From positions 124,001 to 188,000 of the forward strand of contig JAJAGP010000774.1 in the NCBI GenBank assembly GCA_025084515.1: a stretch of 64,000 nucleotides of DNA, written 5' to 3'. The notes under the pieces are model-generated. The model was not told the DNA's origin. It worked only from the letters and a program-made list of their open reading frames with translations, and searched no databases. Below are positions 47,498 to 57,745 of this stretch, piece by piece. Position numbers and translations under genes: made by a program. Within the stretch, counting starts at the first letter, position 1; each line of letters opens with the position of its first letter. Origin of the DNA: Ancistrus triradiatus. Its lineage: Eukaryota; Chordata; Actinopteri; Siluriformes; Loricariidae.

Positions 47498-49169
47498 TAG
47501 ACACGACAAAATATATCTGAGCTAAAAATTCTGATGTCTAGACCTTAATTTGATCTAAGAAATTGGAGTATGCTGTTTACCTGACCACTTGAGTAAAATC
47601 TAGATTAATTAGTGCGTGTACAGGTAAATTCACATTATTTCACCTATAAGTAGCTATATTGTTAGTGAGTTCCACTAAAAGGCCAGAACTCTCCATTAAC
47701 AATAATGGAATTGAATGTGTTTGAGTGTCAGTCTCATGTATTTTCTGGTCTGAAACCTGAACCAAGCTTGATCGTTTGCTTCCTGTTTGGCTTGAAATAG
47801 TGATATTAAAATGCACAGGTTTGATCGTGATGCTCGGGCTCTTTCATCATAAAGCTGGGAGGAAATGTGCAGACTTTGGATCTGCAGGATTTGGGTCTTC
47901 TCTGCTTTCTGTGCAGCATAACTGGGGCAGCTGCTTCAACATGGATTTCTGATAATGGAAGGCTTTCTGTTTACTCGAAATCTGATCTGGTTGAGGATTA
48001 GACTGTTTCTGATTGAGTGTGCATGAACAGAGTTGTTGAATGATTTGATTCTGAAAGTTTGCTCCCGTTTTCATCCTGTGCCTTGTTCCTCATGTTATCC
48101 TGCAGAGCCTCACCCATTTTTTCTTCTTTACGCAAGCTTCTCTCTCCCCTCCGCCAGCGCCGAAAGGAGTAACCTAGCGAGCTTTTGTTGCAGGATGTTA
48201 TAAATGAAAATTTAGCCACAGTTCCATCAGCTTTGACAACAAGGACATGATGATGTGTGTTTCTCCATCTGTACTGCACAATAACAAAAAGTTACATTTG
48301 GTCGATTCAGCACTAGTTCGGAGCTGCTGCAATATTTAATCAGCACGGCGCAACGCTAAATGGAATGTCGTTAGATTTACATAATGCAGGTGAGATTTTG
48401 CAGCGTGACATTTTTAAACCAAAACGAAACAAGTCTGTCTCAGTAGCTCTTATTTTATTGCTCTCTTATGTGTGGGTGTAGTTTGACTGCCATCATTAAC
48501 ACCTAAATGTTTCCCAACACAAATATACATTATGTATATGGACGGGTTTAAGGGAACTTCAGCCATAACTCAGCCTGTTCCTGGAATTGGCTTCAATCAG
48601 CCTGGAGACAGATTCAGTATAACAATTAATTCTAATTCTAAACGTGAACTCCACACAGCATTTTCCCTGTTTTAACAATATTCCATCAGAATTAATTATA
48701 GCCGTGTGGAGCTGAATGAGCCACTGCATTCAGTAGAAATACTGAAGTACACACCTACTGTTTAAGGATGTAATAATACAGAATGTACCACTTTATCGTC
48801 TTGCCTAGGTGCAGAAATAATTATGCTCTATGAAAAGACTGCCCATGGCATCACATAATAACTCTTGTTCTTTGATTGAAAAGGGCTGTCCAGTAGACAC
48901 TAAAGCAACAATGATTATTATTTTGATCAAAATTTAAATTTCTAGCATTTTTTATATTTTATGCCATCAACAGGGGTGTTGACACCAAGGGGTGATCCCT
49001 GACTGGCTTCCTCTCCCTCAGACACAGCCCTTCATGCCTTTATGGGCCTATTGTGCCACTATGTGAAGCCCAACTTGGCTGGAAGGCACGGCCAGGACTC
49101 CAGATTGGTGGGGTAGTGGCCAACGTAGTAAAGTTTTTCCTATCACTTAATAATTTAGAACCTAAATCT
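47498..49169. other. intron 2, includes the auto-editing arm
   Basis: Apart from the arm at 48160-48235, no repeat is recognised. 47840-48260 is complex and non-repetitive, as expected for a conserved RNA-structure region. Confidence 0.45.
48160..48235 (+). promoter_or_regulatory. adarb1: candidate editing-complementary sequence (ECS) for adarb1 self-editing
   Basis: Read on the + strand, this segment closely resembles the reverse complement of 49679-49756. The core GTTGCAGGAT (48187-48196) is complementary to ATCCTGCAAC (49720-49729). TAAATG and AAAATTTA follow in register, with one unpaired base between them, and several differences are G-U compatible. The candidate edited adenosines face uridines and are flanked by mismatches on both sides. 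Distance to the site is about 1.4 kb, within the same intron, as in the mammalian self-editing duplex. Confidence 0.75.
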
Positions 49170-49410
49170 GGGCAAAACGGTGCTTAGTGCTGTCACCTCA
49201 CACCTCCAGAGATCCACAGTTCGATTCCCTGTCCGTGTGGAGTTTGCATGTTCTCCCGATGTCTGTGTGGGTTTCCTCCCCCAACACAAAGACTTGTGTT
49301 TGGCCAACTGGCATCTCATAAGTGTCCCATTTAGGGTTATTGTCTAGGATTGGTTTCTGAATTGCTCCCCACAACCCTGAATTGGATTAAGTGGGTATGA
49401 ATATAAAGTC
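49170..49410 (+). repeat. dispersed tRNA-like SINE/MITE
   Basis: GTGCTGTCACCTCACA-like head, TTCGATTCCCTGTCC B-box-like segment, GTGGAGTTTGCATGTTCTCCC and GTGTGGGTTTCCTCCCCC. Same family as 12044 and 26878. Confidence 0.75.
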
Positions 49411-49678
49411 ATGCCATTGCACTTGGTCATTATAGCTCTTTAAAGTAACAGACAGTGTTTTTATGTTCGTATGTGTTATACGCCCATGTAAAAGCAACGC
49501 AATTACAATCAGTCAATAAAACAAGGGTCACTCGACGCACCAGAGTCAGTAACGATAAGCCAGTTTAGCCAAACTGAGTTACCAAGCATCAGTTGACGCC
49601 AGTTCAAATATAAATTGGTTAGCCCTAATTAGGCGGGTCCTCCGAATCAAACAGGAATGCACATCACGTGTTCGGTTG

Positions 49679-49765
49679 CAAAGAGAGCTAAAGGAATCTA
49701 TAAATTTTACATTTACAAGATCCTGCAACGAAGGCGTTGTAAGCTACTCTTTCTGGGCATCGCAG
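49679..49765 (+). promoter_or_regulatory. adarb1: candidate ADAR2 auto-editing site and proximal 3' splice site
   Basis: An AA dinucleotide at 49717-49718 lies so that splicing after it would add exactly 47 nt (49719-49765) to exon 3. In mammals ADAR2 edits its own pre-mRNA at an AA to AI site, creating a 3' splice site that adds 47 nt and shifts the frame. Here the same insertion reads into a stop at 49976-49978, giving about 95 residues without any dsRBD. The surrounding sequence pairs with the arm at 48160-48235. Position and pairing are seen directly; editing itself is inferred from the family. Confidence 0.8.
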
Positions 49766-50694
49766 GTTCCTGCAGCACCGACGTCAAGGAAAACCGCAAC
49801 CTGGACAACGTCTCCCTCAAGGAGGGGGCAGGGATGCCAGAACAGCTCCCCAACGGCAGCAGCGGAGGGGGGCGAAAGCGCCCCCTTGAGGAGGGCAATA
49901 ACGGCCATGCACACCCCAAGTTCAGGCCCAAGAAGCGCAAGAAAACCCCAGGGCCGGTTCTCCCCAAGAACGCCCTGATGCAGCTGAATGAGATCAAACC
50001 AGGCCTGCAGTACAAGCTGCTGTCTCAGACCGGTCCGGTCCATGCGCCCGTCTTCGTCATGACCGTTGAGGTGAACGGGCAACTTTTCGAGGGTTCAGGC
50101 CCCACCAAGAAGAAGGCCAAGCTGAACGCGGCGGAGAAAGCTCTTCGCTCCTTTGTGCAGTTCCCTAACGCCTCCGAGGCTCATCTGGCCATGGGCCGCA
50201 CTCTCACCGTCAACACAGACTTCACGTCAGACCAGGCCGACTTCCCCGACATGCTCTTCAATGGTTTTGAGACCCCCGCACCACCGGAAGACTCCTTCTA
50301 CCTTGGCTCCAACACTAACGGCTCCCTAAACCCTCTGGGAGAGTACCCCATGCCCGCCGCAGCAGGCAACAACAGCTTGGCACAGGCCCCCCTGCCCCCT
50401 CCCTCCACCTTCAACACGTCGTCCAGTGGCAAGAATCCGGTCATGATCTTGAATGAGTTGCGGCCAGGTCTCAAGTACGAGTTCGTGTCGGAGAGTGGCG
50501 AGAGTCACGCCAAGAACTTTGTCATGTCCGTGACCGTGGATTCACAGACGTTTGAGGGATCAGGGAGGAATAAGAAGCTGGCCAAGGCTCGTGCGGCTCA
50601 GGCCGCCCTTTCTGCCCTCTTCAACATGCAGCTGGACCAGACACCATCCCGCCAGCCCATCCCAAGAGAGGGTCTACAACTCCACCTGCCACAG
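49766..50694 (+). CDS. adarb1: adarb1 exon 3: nuclear-localisation region and two dsRNA-binding domains
   Basis: 929 bp, acceptor ATCGCAG|GT, donor CCACAG|GTACGA, phase 1 in and 0 out. It encodes residues 10-319. A basic segment, residues 46-71 (RKRPLEEG, then PKKRKKTP), is the likely nuclear-localisation region. dsRBD1 is at about 77-142 (KNALMQLNEI start, GPTKKKAK basic N-cap of helix 2, Lys124-126 and 128). A linker of about 90 residues follows. dsRBD2 is at about 232-298 (KNPVMILNEL start, GRNKKLAKA, Lys279, 280 and 283). The conserved LQLHLPQ ends the exon. In the family these domains position the deaminase on duplex RNA. A longer open frame from Met 49657 is intronic at its 5' end and is not the start. 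Confidence 0.97.
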
Positions 50695-52880
50695 GTACGA
50701 GCCTCCATTTTGTACGTTAGGTATTCCCATATTAGTTCAGCTGGTAGCAGCGTGTCTCGGGCAACAAATAAAGCAAAAAATGAAATGTGCGTCCCGACCT
50801 CACTATTTGGACACTTGTCTTCTGGAGTCCGTCTGCAGCTAGGGGTGAGCGAGGTTGACAAAAAATGATATCTCAGTGTTTTCTGAGATTTTGTCAGTAA
50901 CAATAATCAGGTGATACTTTGGCAGTTTATATCTTGAGTCTAAAGTATTCAGAAGTAGTTTGAACCCATCTCTTACAACCGCTTGAAAATGGCACAGTGT
51001 TTTTCACGATGTAATTGGTGACGGCATTTGTTATTTCTTTCCATCTGTTTCTTTCCTTGTCATAAAGCGTGTTTATTGCCGAATGGCATCTTTATTGTAG
51101 AACGATGTATAAAATTCATATTATATGCCTATGTGATGCACAACCCAGCTGGAGGGCACAGCTGAGACTGAAACCTGGCTCGTTATGACGGTGAGTTATC
51201 ATATTAAACTGCTGAACCTCACTGTCAAGAATATAAGGAAAAAAACACACGTGTGCCTTTCTTAAGGACCCAACAGTGGCACGTTGGCACTGGTGGGACT
51301 TCAACCCTGATTCATCTTAACCTCTAGGCCACCAAGTCCCAGAATTTGATTTAGTAACTACGATCAGGATAATTATTTAAATGTGATTACGTATTAGAGA
51401 ACTTAAAATATGACCAAAACCTTCCCTTTGGCTTTTTCAAGCGACGTAGCATTTTCCTGGACTAAATGTAAGCTGCCTCACTGATCAGACCGTTAGATAA
51501 AGTGTAACCACGTTGGATGTCTTGAGATTAGCTAACTGATCCGAAGAAAATAATCAGTCTGTCAGCTCTCCAGAGTATATGATAAATGCTGCAGGACTCG
51601 GTGGAGACGTCTTCAAGATAAGTTCTCTGTCACGGTCTTTGTGCTGTGATTGATTCTTAAACACGATGCCATAACTTTATCCCCATCTTCATTAGGAGGC
51701 TTAAATGGAAATGGAGAAGTATGATAAAACAGCGCGGCGAGGCGCAGACGGCTTAAAGAAGCAAAGTCCCGGGTGTTTATGGACAGGAAGGCCATTTATA
51801 CCTTCTCTAAACCTTTTTTGTTAATCCTGCTTTCAGATAAGCTTGAAAACTGAAATCTGCCCAATCTTAATTAACATCTCCCTCTGAACCGTGTCAAAAC
51901 AAGAGCGTTTAGCTGAAGCACTCCTGCTGCCTGTCTGCTGACGAGCAGCCTGTCAGGATCGCCGTATGCTTCTGGCACTCGAACCTCACGGGTTAGACGA
52001 GCCAAGAACGTGCCGCTCTGTAAGCAATGCCTCTGGTGTCCATGGTTGAGGGACATGGGTAAATTTGATCTCAGGCAAAGTGAAAGGCAAACGTCGGGAT
52101 TGCCGCTGGCCAAGTTGATGCACATGAGCAGGTGAGGATCGAGGGCCAGGGCTTGAATGGGAGGATCTCGGTCAACGGACCATCAGGATGAAAAGTCTCT
52201 GGTCATTTCCGCCCTCGTCCTCGTGTCACTGCCGATGTGATTCACCCTGATGTGTCCGTGGGTAATTATCCATTGCCTGTTAGGATTTATTTAATGTGCG
52301 TTCCGGTAAAAGGTGCCTCCCCTGCTGCTTGTTGGTGGAAATGAATGGAAATCAGAGTGCTTCTAATCGTGTGCTTGATTGCCATGGTGAAAATGCTTCT
52401 TCAGTTTTGAAGGGTCTCATTCCATTTCAAAGCGCAGTAAGTCAGCCCTCTCTCCGGCGTGCCGCGGTCACATTAGCTGTCTGCCGCTGAGTGATTCTGA
52501 AGTGCTGGGGAAGCACTGTTGGACTAATGTCTCTAATTTGTGCCCATTCAACCAGTGATTTCTTTCTGGCATAATCATTTTCCACCATATTAGCAGAGGA
52601 GAATGACGGTATGAGACAAAAGACACTGTCAGGAAAGGAAAAAAATGGCCGGAGATGGTGATACCACATTTATTTTCTGTTATGTAAGGTGAAACGGAGG
52701 TCTGCTTACAGCCAGGATCCCATTAGGTTTTAATGGAATGGTTTGAAAATATGGATGCTTGAACATAGACCGTGTTACCATTTTCATTTCATAGCAGCCC
52801 CTATTCAGAGCCACGCGCAAATGAGCATCAAGAGCCTTGCTGAAGAGGTTTGAACATGCGACCTTCTGATTTATCGTTCA
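50695..52880. other. intron 3, 5' part
   Basis: Exon 3 stays open for about 57 codons into this intron (stop at 50866-50868). 51261-51340 is a reverse SINE fragment (GACCCAACAGTGGCACGTTGG, TAACCTCTAGGCCACC), and 52790-52880 a very decayed one. 51840-52500 is complex and could be conserved. Confidence 0.45.
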
Positions 52881-54671
52881 GGGGCCGGATTCACGAAAGC
52901 TTTCTTAAGGAAAAAACTTACAGATGTTCTTAAGGCAAACGCTGAGTTTTTCAGAAGAATGTTCTTAAATGCATATCTCAAAAATACTTATGAAGAATAA
53001 ATATTACCTTAAGAATAAATCTTAATTATTTCCTTAAGATTTTCTTAAGAAAATCTTCATTGCTTTATTATATATAGGCTGTGTTGCGCAAGACACATTT
53101 TGAATTTTTATTTACTGTCATTTCCATAATTTCGCTTAATCCGCTCGGACAACAGAATGAAAGGAAAAACATCAAAACAAGCCAAAAGAAGTTCCAAAAA
53201 TTTTAGCAAACAAGAAATAGAGATGGAAGAAATGGGATTTGGGAGTCTGTATTGTTGTGGAAGTGTATGATCAGAGTGAGAGTGAGTAGCTAAGTACCGG
53301 TAAGTAACATTTACTTTATACTATATAATATATTTATATAGCACTTTATAACAAGGTGCTGTATGTAAAATCAAGGTGACCCAACCATTACCAATCCATA
53401 CACACAATATAAAACACACAGTTGAATTGTAACAGTATCACTATAAAAGAATAAAAACTATTTAGAACATTACGAACACAGTATACCAGAACCAACCAAC
53501 AATAAGACACAATAGCTCAGTACCTAAAATAGCCACAGTCTGGCACTGTTCAAATCAATAATCCATAGAAGGTAATCCATAAAAATAAGTTTTTAAGCCC
53601 ATCTTGAAGCCCTCAAGCAATGGCTCTTGCCAAATATTCAATGGTAGGCTATTCCACAGGCTACCAAACATAAATGCCAAACGCCCGATCCCCTTTAAGG
53701 TGAGCCCTAGGATCCACCAGCAAATTCTGTGACCCCTATCTCAGTCATCTCTGAGCCACAGAAGAAGAAAGCTAGTTGGAAACAGACGTGGGGGCTAACC
53801 CATTAAGTGCCTTATACACAATCAAAAGTACCTTAAACAGAACTCTAAACCTTCCTGGCAGCCAATGCAAGGAAGTGAGAACAGGTGTAATATGTTCCCT
53901 CTTTTTAGCACCTGGTAAAAATCTTGTAGCCTTTGTAAAAGAGACTGGTTGATCCCGATATATAACGAATTACAGTAGTCAAGTCTAGAGGAAATGAATC
54001 CATGAATAACCTTCTCCAGGTCCGAGAAAGGAGAACAGGTTTAAGCGTAGCGATGTGTTGAAGTTGGAAGAACCATCTATTCAGGACCGCATTCATTTGT
54101 TTTTCAAACTTGAGATCAGAATCAGATCAAGCTCACCTAGATTTCTCACTGAGGACCTAATACTGGAGAACAGTTGATCAAGATTATCATGAGGACTATT
54201 AACAACACAAGAAGAACCAAACAAAATGGTCTCAGACTTGCAGACTTCTGCAGAAAATTAGAGGATCTGCCATATCATGGGTGTTCCTCTCTTTTGAAAA
54301 ACGTCCATCTAAAAAAACAGATTAAAGCAACAGCTTTTCCATATTCTTTTGTATTTTAAGGATGCCCTTCACCAGAATGGCTTTTAAACTTTGAACTGAA
54401 TATATGTAGGCCTTATTTCCAATAACTAACTGATTACATTTTGGAAAATGTAGATACTTACCTTATCAACCTAAGACAAGTGTGAGGCTAACGTAAGGCT
54501 AAGAAAACGTTTAAGAACAGAATGTTTTCAAGAATACCACTTGTTCTTAGAATTGTTCTGGAGAAAAGAAATAAAATTAAGATCATTCTTAAGAAGTTAT
54601 TTGAAGAATAACAATTGTTCGTAACACATTTAAGAAGATTTTCTTTCTTCAGACACTTTCGTGAATCCTAT
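52881..54671. mobile_element. PIF/Harbinger-like element with a nested repeat
   Basis: GGATTCACGAAAG on the left and CTTTCGTGAATCC on the right, both followed inward by many TTCTTAAG motifs. A small frame near 53157-53250 (MKGKTSKQAKRSSKNFSK, then EIEMEEMGF) resembles the Myb/SANT-like partner protein of Harbinger elements, so that superfamily is suggested, not proved. The interior 53313-54165 is a different repeat (CCAATGCAAGGAAGTGAGAAC, AATTACAGTAGTCAAGTCTAG), common in fish but of unresolved class. Confidence 0.6.
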
Positions 54672-54773
54672 CCATCTGTCTCCGATCGTTGCGGTCTCTT
54701 AACCTTCCTGTGTTTGTGATCCGTCCTTTACCTGCTGAGCCTCGCTGTCCTAACCAGCTGTACGTTTGGTCAG

Positions 54774-54888
54774 GTTCTGGCGGACGCTGTCTCTCGTCTA
54801 GTGGTGGACAAGTTCAGCGAGCTGACCGACAACTTCACGTCCCCTCATGCGCGGAGGAAAGTGCTAGCAGGGGTTGTCATGACAACAG
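54774..54888 (+). CDS. adarb1: adarb1 exon 4: start of deaminase domain
   Basis: 115 bp, acceptor TTTGGTCAG|GTT, donor ACAACAG|GTAGGC, phase 0 in and 1 out. Residues 320-357 begin VLADAVSRLV and end VLAGVVMTT, the conserved entry to the ADAR2 deaminase fold (SPHARRKVLAG core). Exon 4 follows a 4.1 kb intron that contains a PIF/Harbinger-like element with a second repeat nested in it. Confidence 0.96.
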
Positions 54889-55082
54889 GTAGGCCTTGTA
54901 ATTTCCAGGCATTTGATCAACCTGAGCCTTAGGCGACAACGGATTTGCAGTTTAAACTGATTTAAGTTTGTTGCCCGCAGAGCTTGTGTTTCATCGTGTG
55001 ATTTTGCTTCAGCGCCAAACGGCATATTAAAGAAATGATCCTTGATCGGTAGATGAAATACAGCTAATGTCTTCAGTTCTCT

Positions 55083-56035
55083 GGTAAAATGGTCAGGACC
55101 GCCACAGGACCAGCACAGATCAGGTACTATTTGGGTTGTGGATCATTCTCAGCACTTCACTGACACTGGTGTGTCGGTGGCGTGTTAGTGTGTGTTGTGC
55201 TGGTATGAGTGGATCAGACAGCAGTGCTGCTGGAGTTTTTAAACACCTCAGTGTCACTGCTGGACTGAAAATCGTCCACCGGCCAAAAATGTCCAGCCAC
55301 CAGCATCCTCGAGGCAGCATCATGTGAGCACTGATGAAGGATTAGAGCAGTGGTTCTCAACTTTTTTTCCTTGGAGCTCCCCCTACGAGTATCTAAAAGC
55401 TGCGCCCCAGGCAAGCCTGCACACACAGACCAAAAGACTGAAGCGATTCATTGCAGATCTTTACTGGCAAAAATGAACATAAATTGTAGCTTTTTTGTTC
55501 TCTCTAGGGTTTTTAATTATTGCTTTTAGCAATATTAACATGTAGCTAAAAATCAAGCATAAGCTTATTATATGTCTTTTTAAGTAGTTTTATATACAGA
55601 TTTATTCCAGTAAGTGTGTTACGTTCATTTTATTCATCATGTACAAATTGTATTTTGACAAACTCCGAGCACCTCAGAGCAGACAAAGCCTCACACACCC
55701 CCTGTGATCTTTGGCGCCCCCCTGAGGTGGAACCCAGGTTGGGAACCATGAGATTAGAGGATGACTAACACAAAGTGAAAAGATGGAGCAATATGGTAGA
55801 TGGAGTAGAAAAACTCCAGCGGCACTGCTGTGTCTGATCGACTCACACCAGCACAACACACACTAACACACCACCACCACCACCACATCAGTGTTGATGC
55901 AGTGCTGAGAATGATCCACCACCCAAATAGGACCTGATCTGTGCTGGTCCTGAGAACAGAGTAAAAGGGACGAACAAAGGATGTAGAGAAAGAGATGGAC
56001 TACAGTCCGTAATTGTAGAACTTTGTAGAACTGTC
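55083..56035 (+). mobile_element. palindrome-like MITE split by a hAT insertion
   Basis: Left half GACCGCCACAGGACCAGCAC to GTGAGCACTGATGAAGG, right half GATGACTAACACAAA to CAGTCCGTAATTGTAGAAC. The two halves contain mutually inverted text (CAGCAGTGCTGCTGGAGTTTTT and AAAAACTCCAGCGGCACTGCTG). Fills most of intron 4 and ends about 45 bp before exon 5. Confidence 0.85.
55348..55751 (+). mobile_element. 404-bp non-autonomous hAT nested in the MITE
   Basis: CAGTGGTTCTCAAC left and GTTGGGAACCATGA right ends, with a perfect 8-bp duplication GATTAGAG (55340-55347, 55752-55759). Removing the insertion and one octamer restores the host MITE text. Confidence 0.92.
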
Positions 56036-56080
56036 ATTAGGTATTTTCGTCTCCTCACAGTTCCTCGTGTTTGTTCTCAG

Positions 56081-56249
56081 GGACGGATGTGAAAGAGGCT
56101 CAGGTGATCTGCGTCTCCACAGGAACCAAGTGCATAAACGGAGAGTACATGAGCGACCGCGGCCTGGCGCTTAACGACTGCCACGCTGAGATCATCGCCC
56201 GCCGCTCGCTCCTACGTTACCTATACATGCAGCTCGAGTGCTTCCTCAG
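56081..56249 (+). CDS. adarb1: adarb1 exon 5: catalytic HAE motif
   Basis: 169 bp, acceptor TTGTTCTCAG|GG, donor CTCAG|GTGAGA, phase 1 in and 2 out. Residues 358-413 include STGTKCINGEYMSDRG and the catalytic NDCHAEII. His392 is the first zinc ligand and Glu394 the proton shuttle of the deamination reaction. A second CAG at 56058-56060, 20 nt upstream, could act as an alternative acceptor but would shift the frame. A repeat-derived block ends only about 45 bp upstream of the exon. Confidence 0.96.
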
Positions 56250-56410
56250 GTGAGAGGCCCGATTACCTGATCCTAATTATAGCTCCGGTACATCCGAGCG
56301 CCGATTCAGTCTGACAGCAGCGCAGCCATTATGTTCCGAGAGCGAGTCCTATTCAGAGCTTTGACGCCGTTCATAGAGAAGGCATTCACCTTTCCTTCTC
56401 CTGCGAACAG

Positions 56411-56562
56411 CAACAACAAGGAGGAGCACGAGAATTCCATTTTCAGAAGGTGCGAGAAGCACGGCTACCGCTTAAAGGACAACGTTCAGTTTCACCTCTA
56501 CATCAGCACGTCGCCCTGTGGAGACGCTCGCATCTTCTCGCCTCATGAGGCAGGCGTCGAGG
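56411..56562 (+). CDS. adarb1: adarb1 exon 6: PCGD zinc-ligand exon
   Basis: 152 bp, preceded by the shortest intron (161 bp), acceptor TGCGAACAG|C, donor GAGG|GTCAGT, phase 2 in and 1 out. Residues 415-464 contain FHLYISTSPCGDAR, with Cys450 as the second zinc ligand, then IFSPHEAGVE. The stretch NNKEEHENSIFRR replaces the variable insert before SIF found in other ADAR2 proteins. Confidence 0.95.
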
Positions 56563-56709
56563 GTCAGTGGTCTCTTAATCTATTAATCTGGCTTATAACA
56601 AACTGATTCACACATTCACCTTTTCACTCACCCACTCTTTCCACGCACTCGGGTGGATTTGGCATTTCAGGGGCCAAGAAAAGTTAGGTCTGAGAGCCCT
56701 AATCGTTTA

Positions 56710-56899
56710 CATTTACAGCATTTAGCAGACACCCTTATCCAGAGCTACTTACAATTGGTACAGTCTTACAATCCAAGCAACTGTGGGTTAAGGGTCTTGC
56801 TCAAAGAGCCAACAGTGGCAGCTTGGCAGAGGTGGGATTTGAACCCTGGACCTTCTGGTCCAGAGTCCAGTACCTTAACCGCTAGGCTACCACAGTCCC
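56710..56899 (-). repeat. tRNA-derived SINE in intron 6
   Basis: TTTACAGCATTTAGCAGACAC, TTATCCAGAGCTACTT, GGTGGGATTTGAACCCTGG and CGCTAGGCTACCACAGTCCC: a full-length reverse copy. Confidence 0.95.
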
Positions 56900-56957
56900 G
56901 TCCAGTAATCAAAGACTTGTTTTCCGCCAAAATACAATATGTACAACGTTTCTTGTA

Positions 56958-57088
56958 AGAGCGACTTGTACAACATTACAATCCAAGCAGTTATGGGTAA
57001 AGGGCCTTGCTAAAGGACCTTACAGTGGCAGTGGTGCGGTTTGAACCGTGGACCTTCTGGTTCATAGTCCAGTCCTTATCCGCCAGTC
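56958..57088 (-). repeat. second reverse SINE copy, truncated
   Basis: AGAGCGACTTGTACAACATT, AGGGCCTTGCTAAAGGACC and GACCTTCTGGTTCATAGTCC. Lacks the distal tail. Confidence 0.85.
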
Positions 57089-57430
57089 TCATATTTACCC
57101 ACGTTGTTATCTTTCTTTCTGCAGTCAAAACTGAACCATCTGGGTTTTGGTTTCAGTAATCATTATGTCCTCCATGTTCAACTCTCTGCTCAGTGGTGAT
57201 CCTTGCGAAGCCGTTCAGTCTTTCTTGAGACATTTTAAACCAACGTTAAAGAAAAAATCGATAAGGTCAGACCCCAAAAGGGGTGCGAACCCGTCTGTTT
57301 TTAGGCACAAGCCACACTTGGCGAATAGTGTTCCTCTGTACATGCTGATTCTCCCCAAAGAAATGCATCATCAATGAAAGAACTAGTCAGTGACAAATGT
57401 ATTTAGACACCTCTCTTCTCTAAGTGTAGG

Positions 57431-57745
57431 GGTTGTGCAGTGGTGTTGGCGGGTCTAATGTGCTAGCCCACTGTCGCAGAGGCTTGAGTTTGAGTCTTGG
57501 CTGTCTGTCAACTTGCATGTCTAATGGATGGAAGGCCATGCAATGGGTCATCACCGTACAAGGGCAATAGCAACCCCTTTTCAACAAGATGGCAAATGGA
57601 TACAGTGTAGGATGTTCCTACGCCTTCCTCCATGGAGGCTTATTCTCTCTGTGAGGGAAAGAAAGGGTCTGTGGCAGTAGTTGTATGGAGGCATTTTCTA
57701 TCCCTGCAATGCCGAGACACTGGGGAATGGGGAAGGGATAAATAG
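57431..57745 (+). repeat. second SINE family copy
   Basis: GTGCAGTGGTGTTGGCGGGTC head with GAGTTTGAGTCTTGG, in the same order as the copy at 19177. Confidence 0.55.

Noticed and set aside
49657..49765. Met at 49657 as the start of the ADAR2 dsRBD protein
   Set aside because: The residues before GSCSTDVKEN resemble no ADAR2 N-terminus. A good acceptor at 49765 and the phase match to exon 2 show this stretch is intronic.
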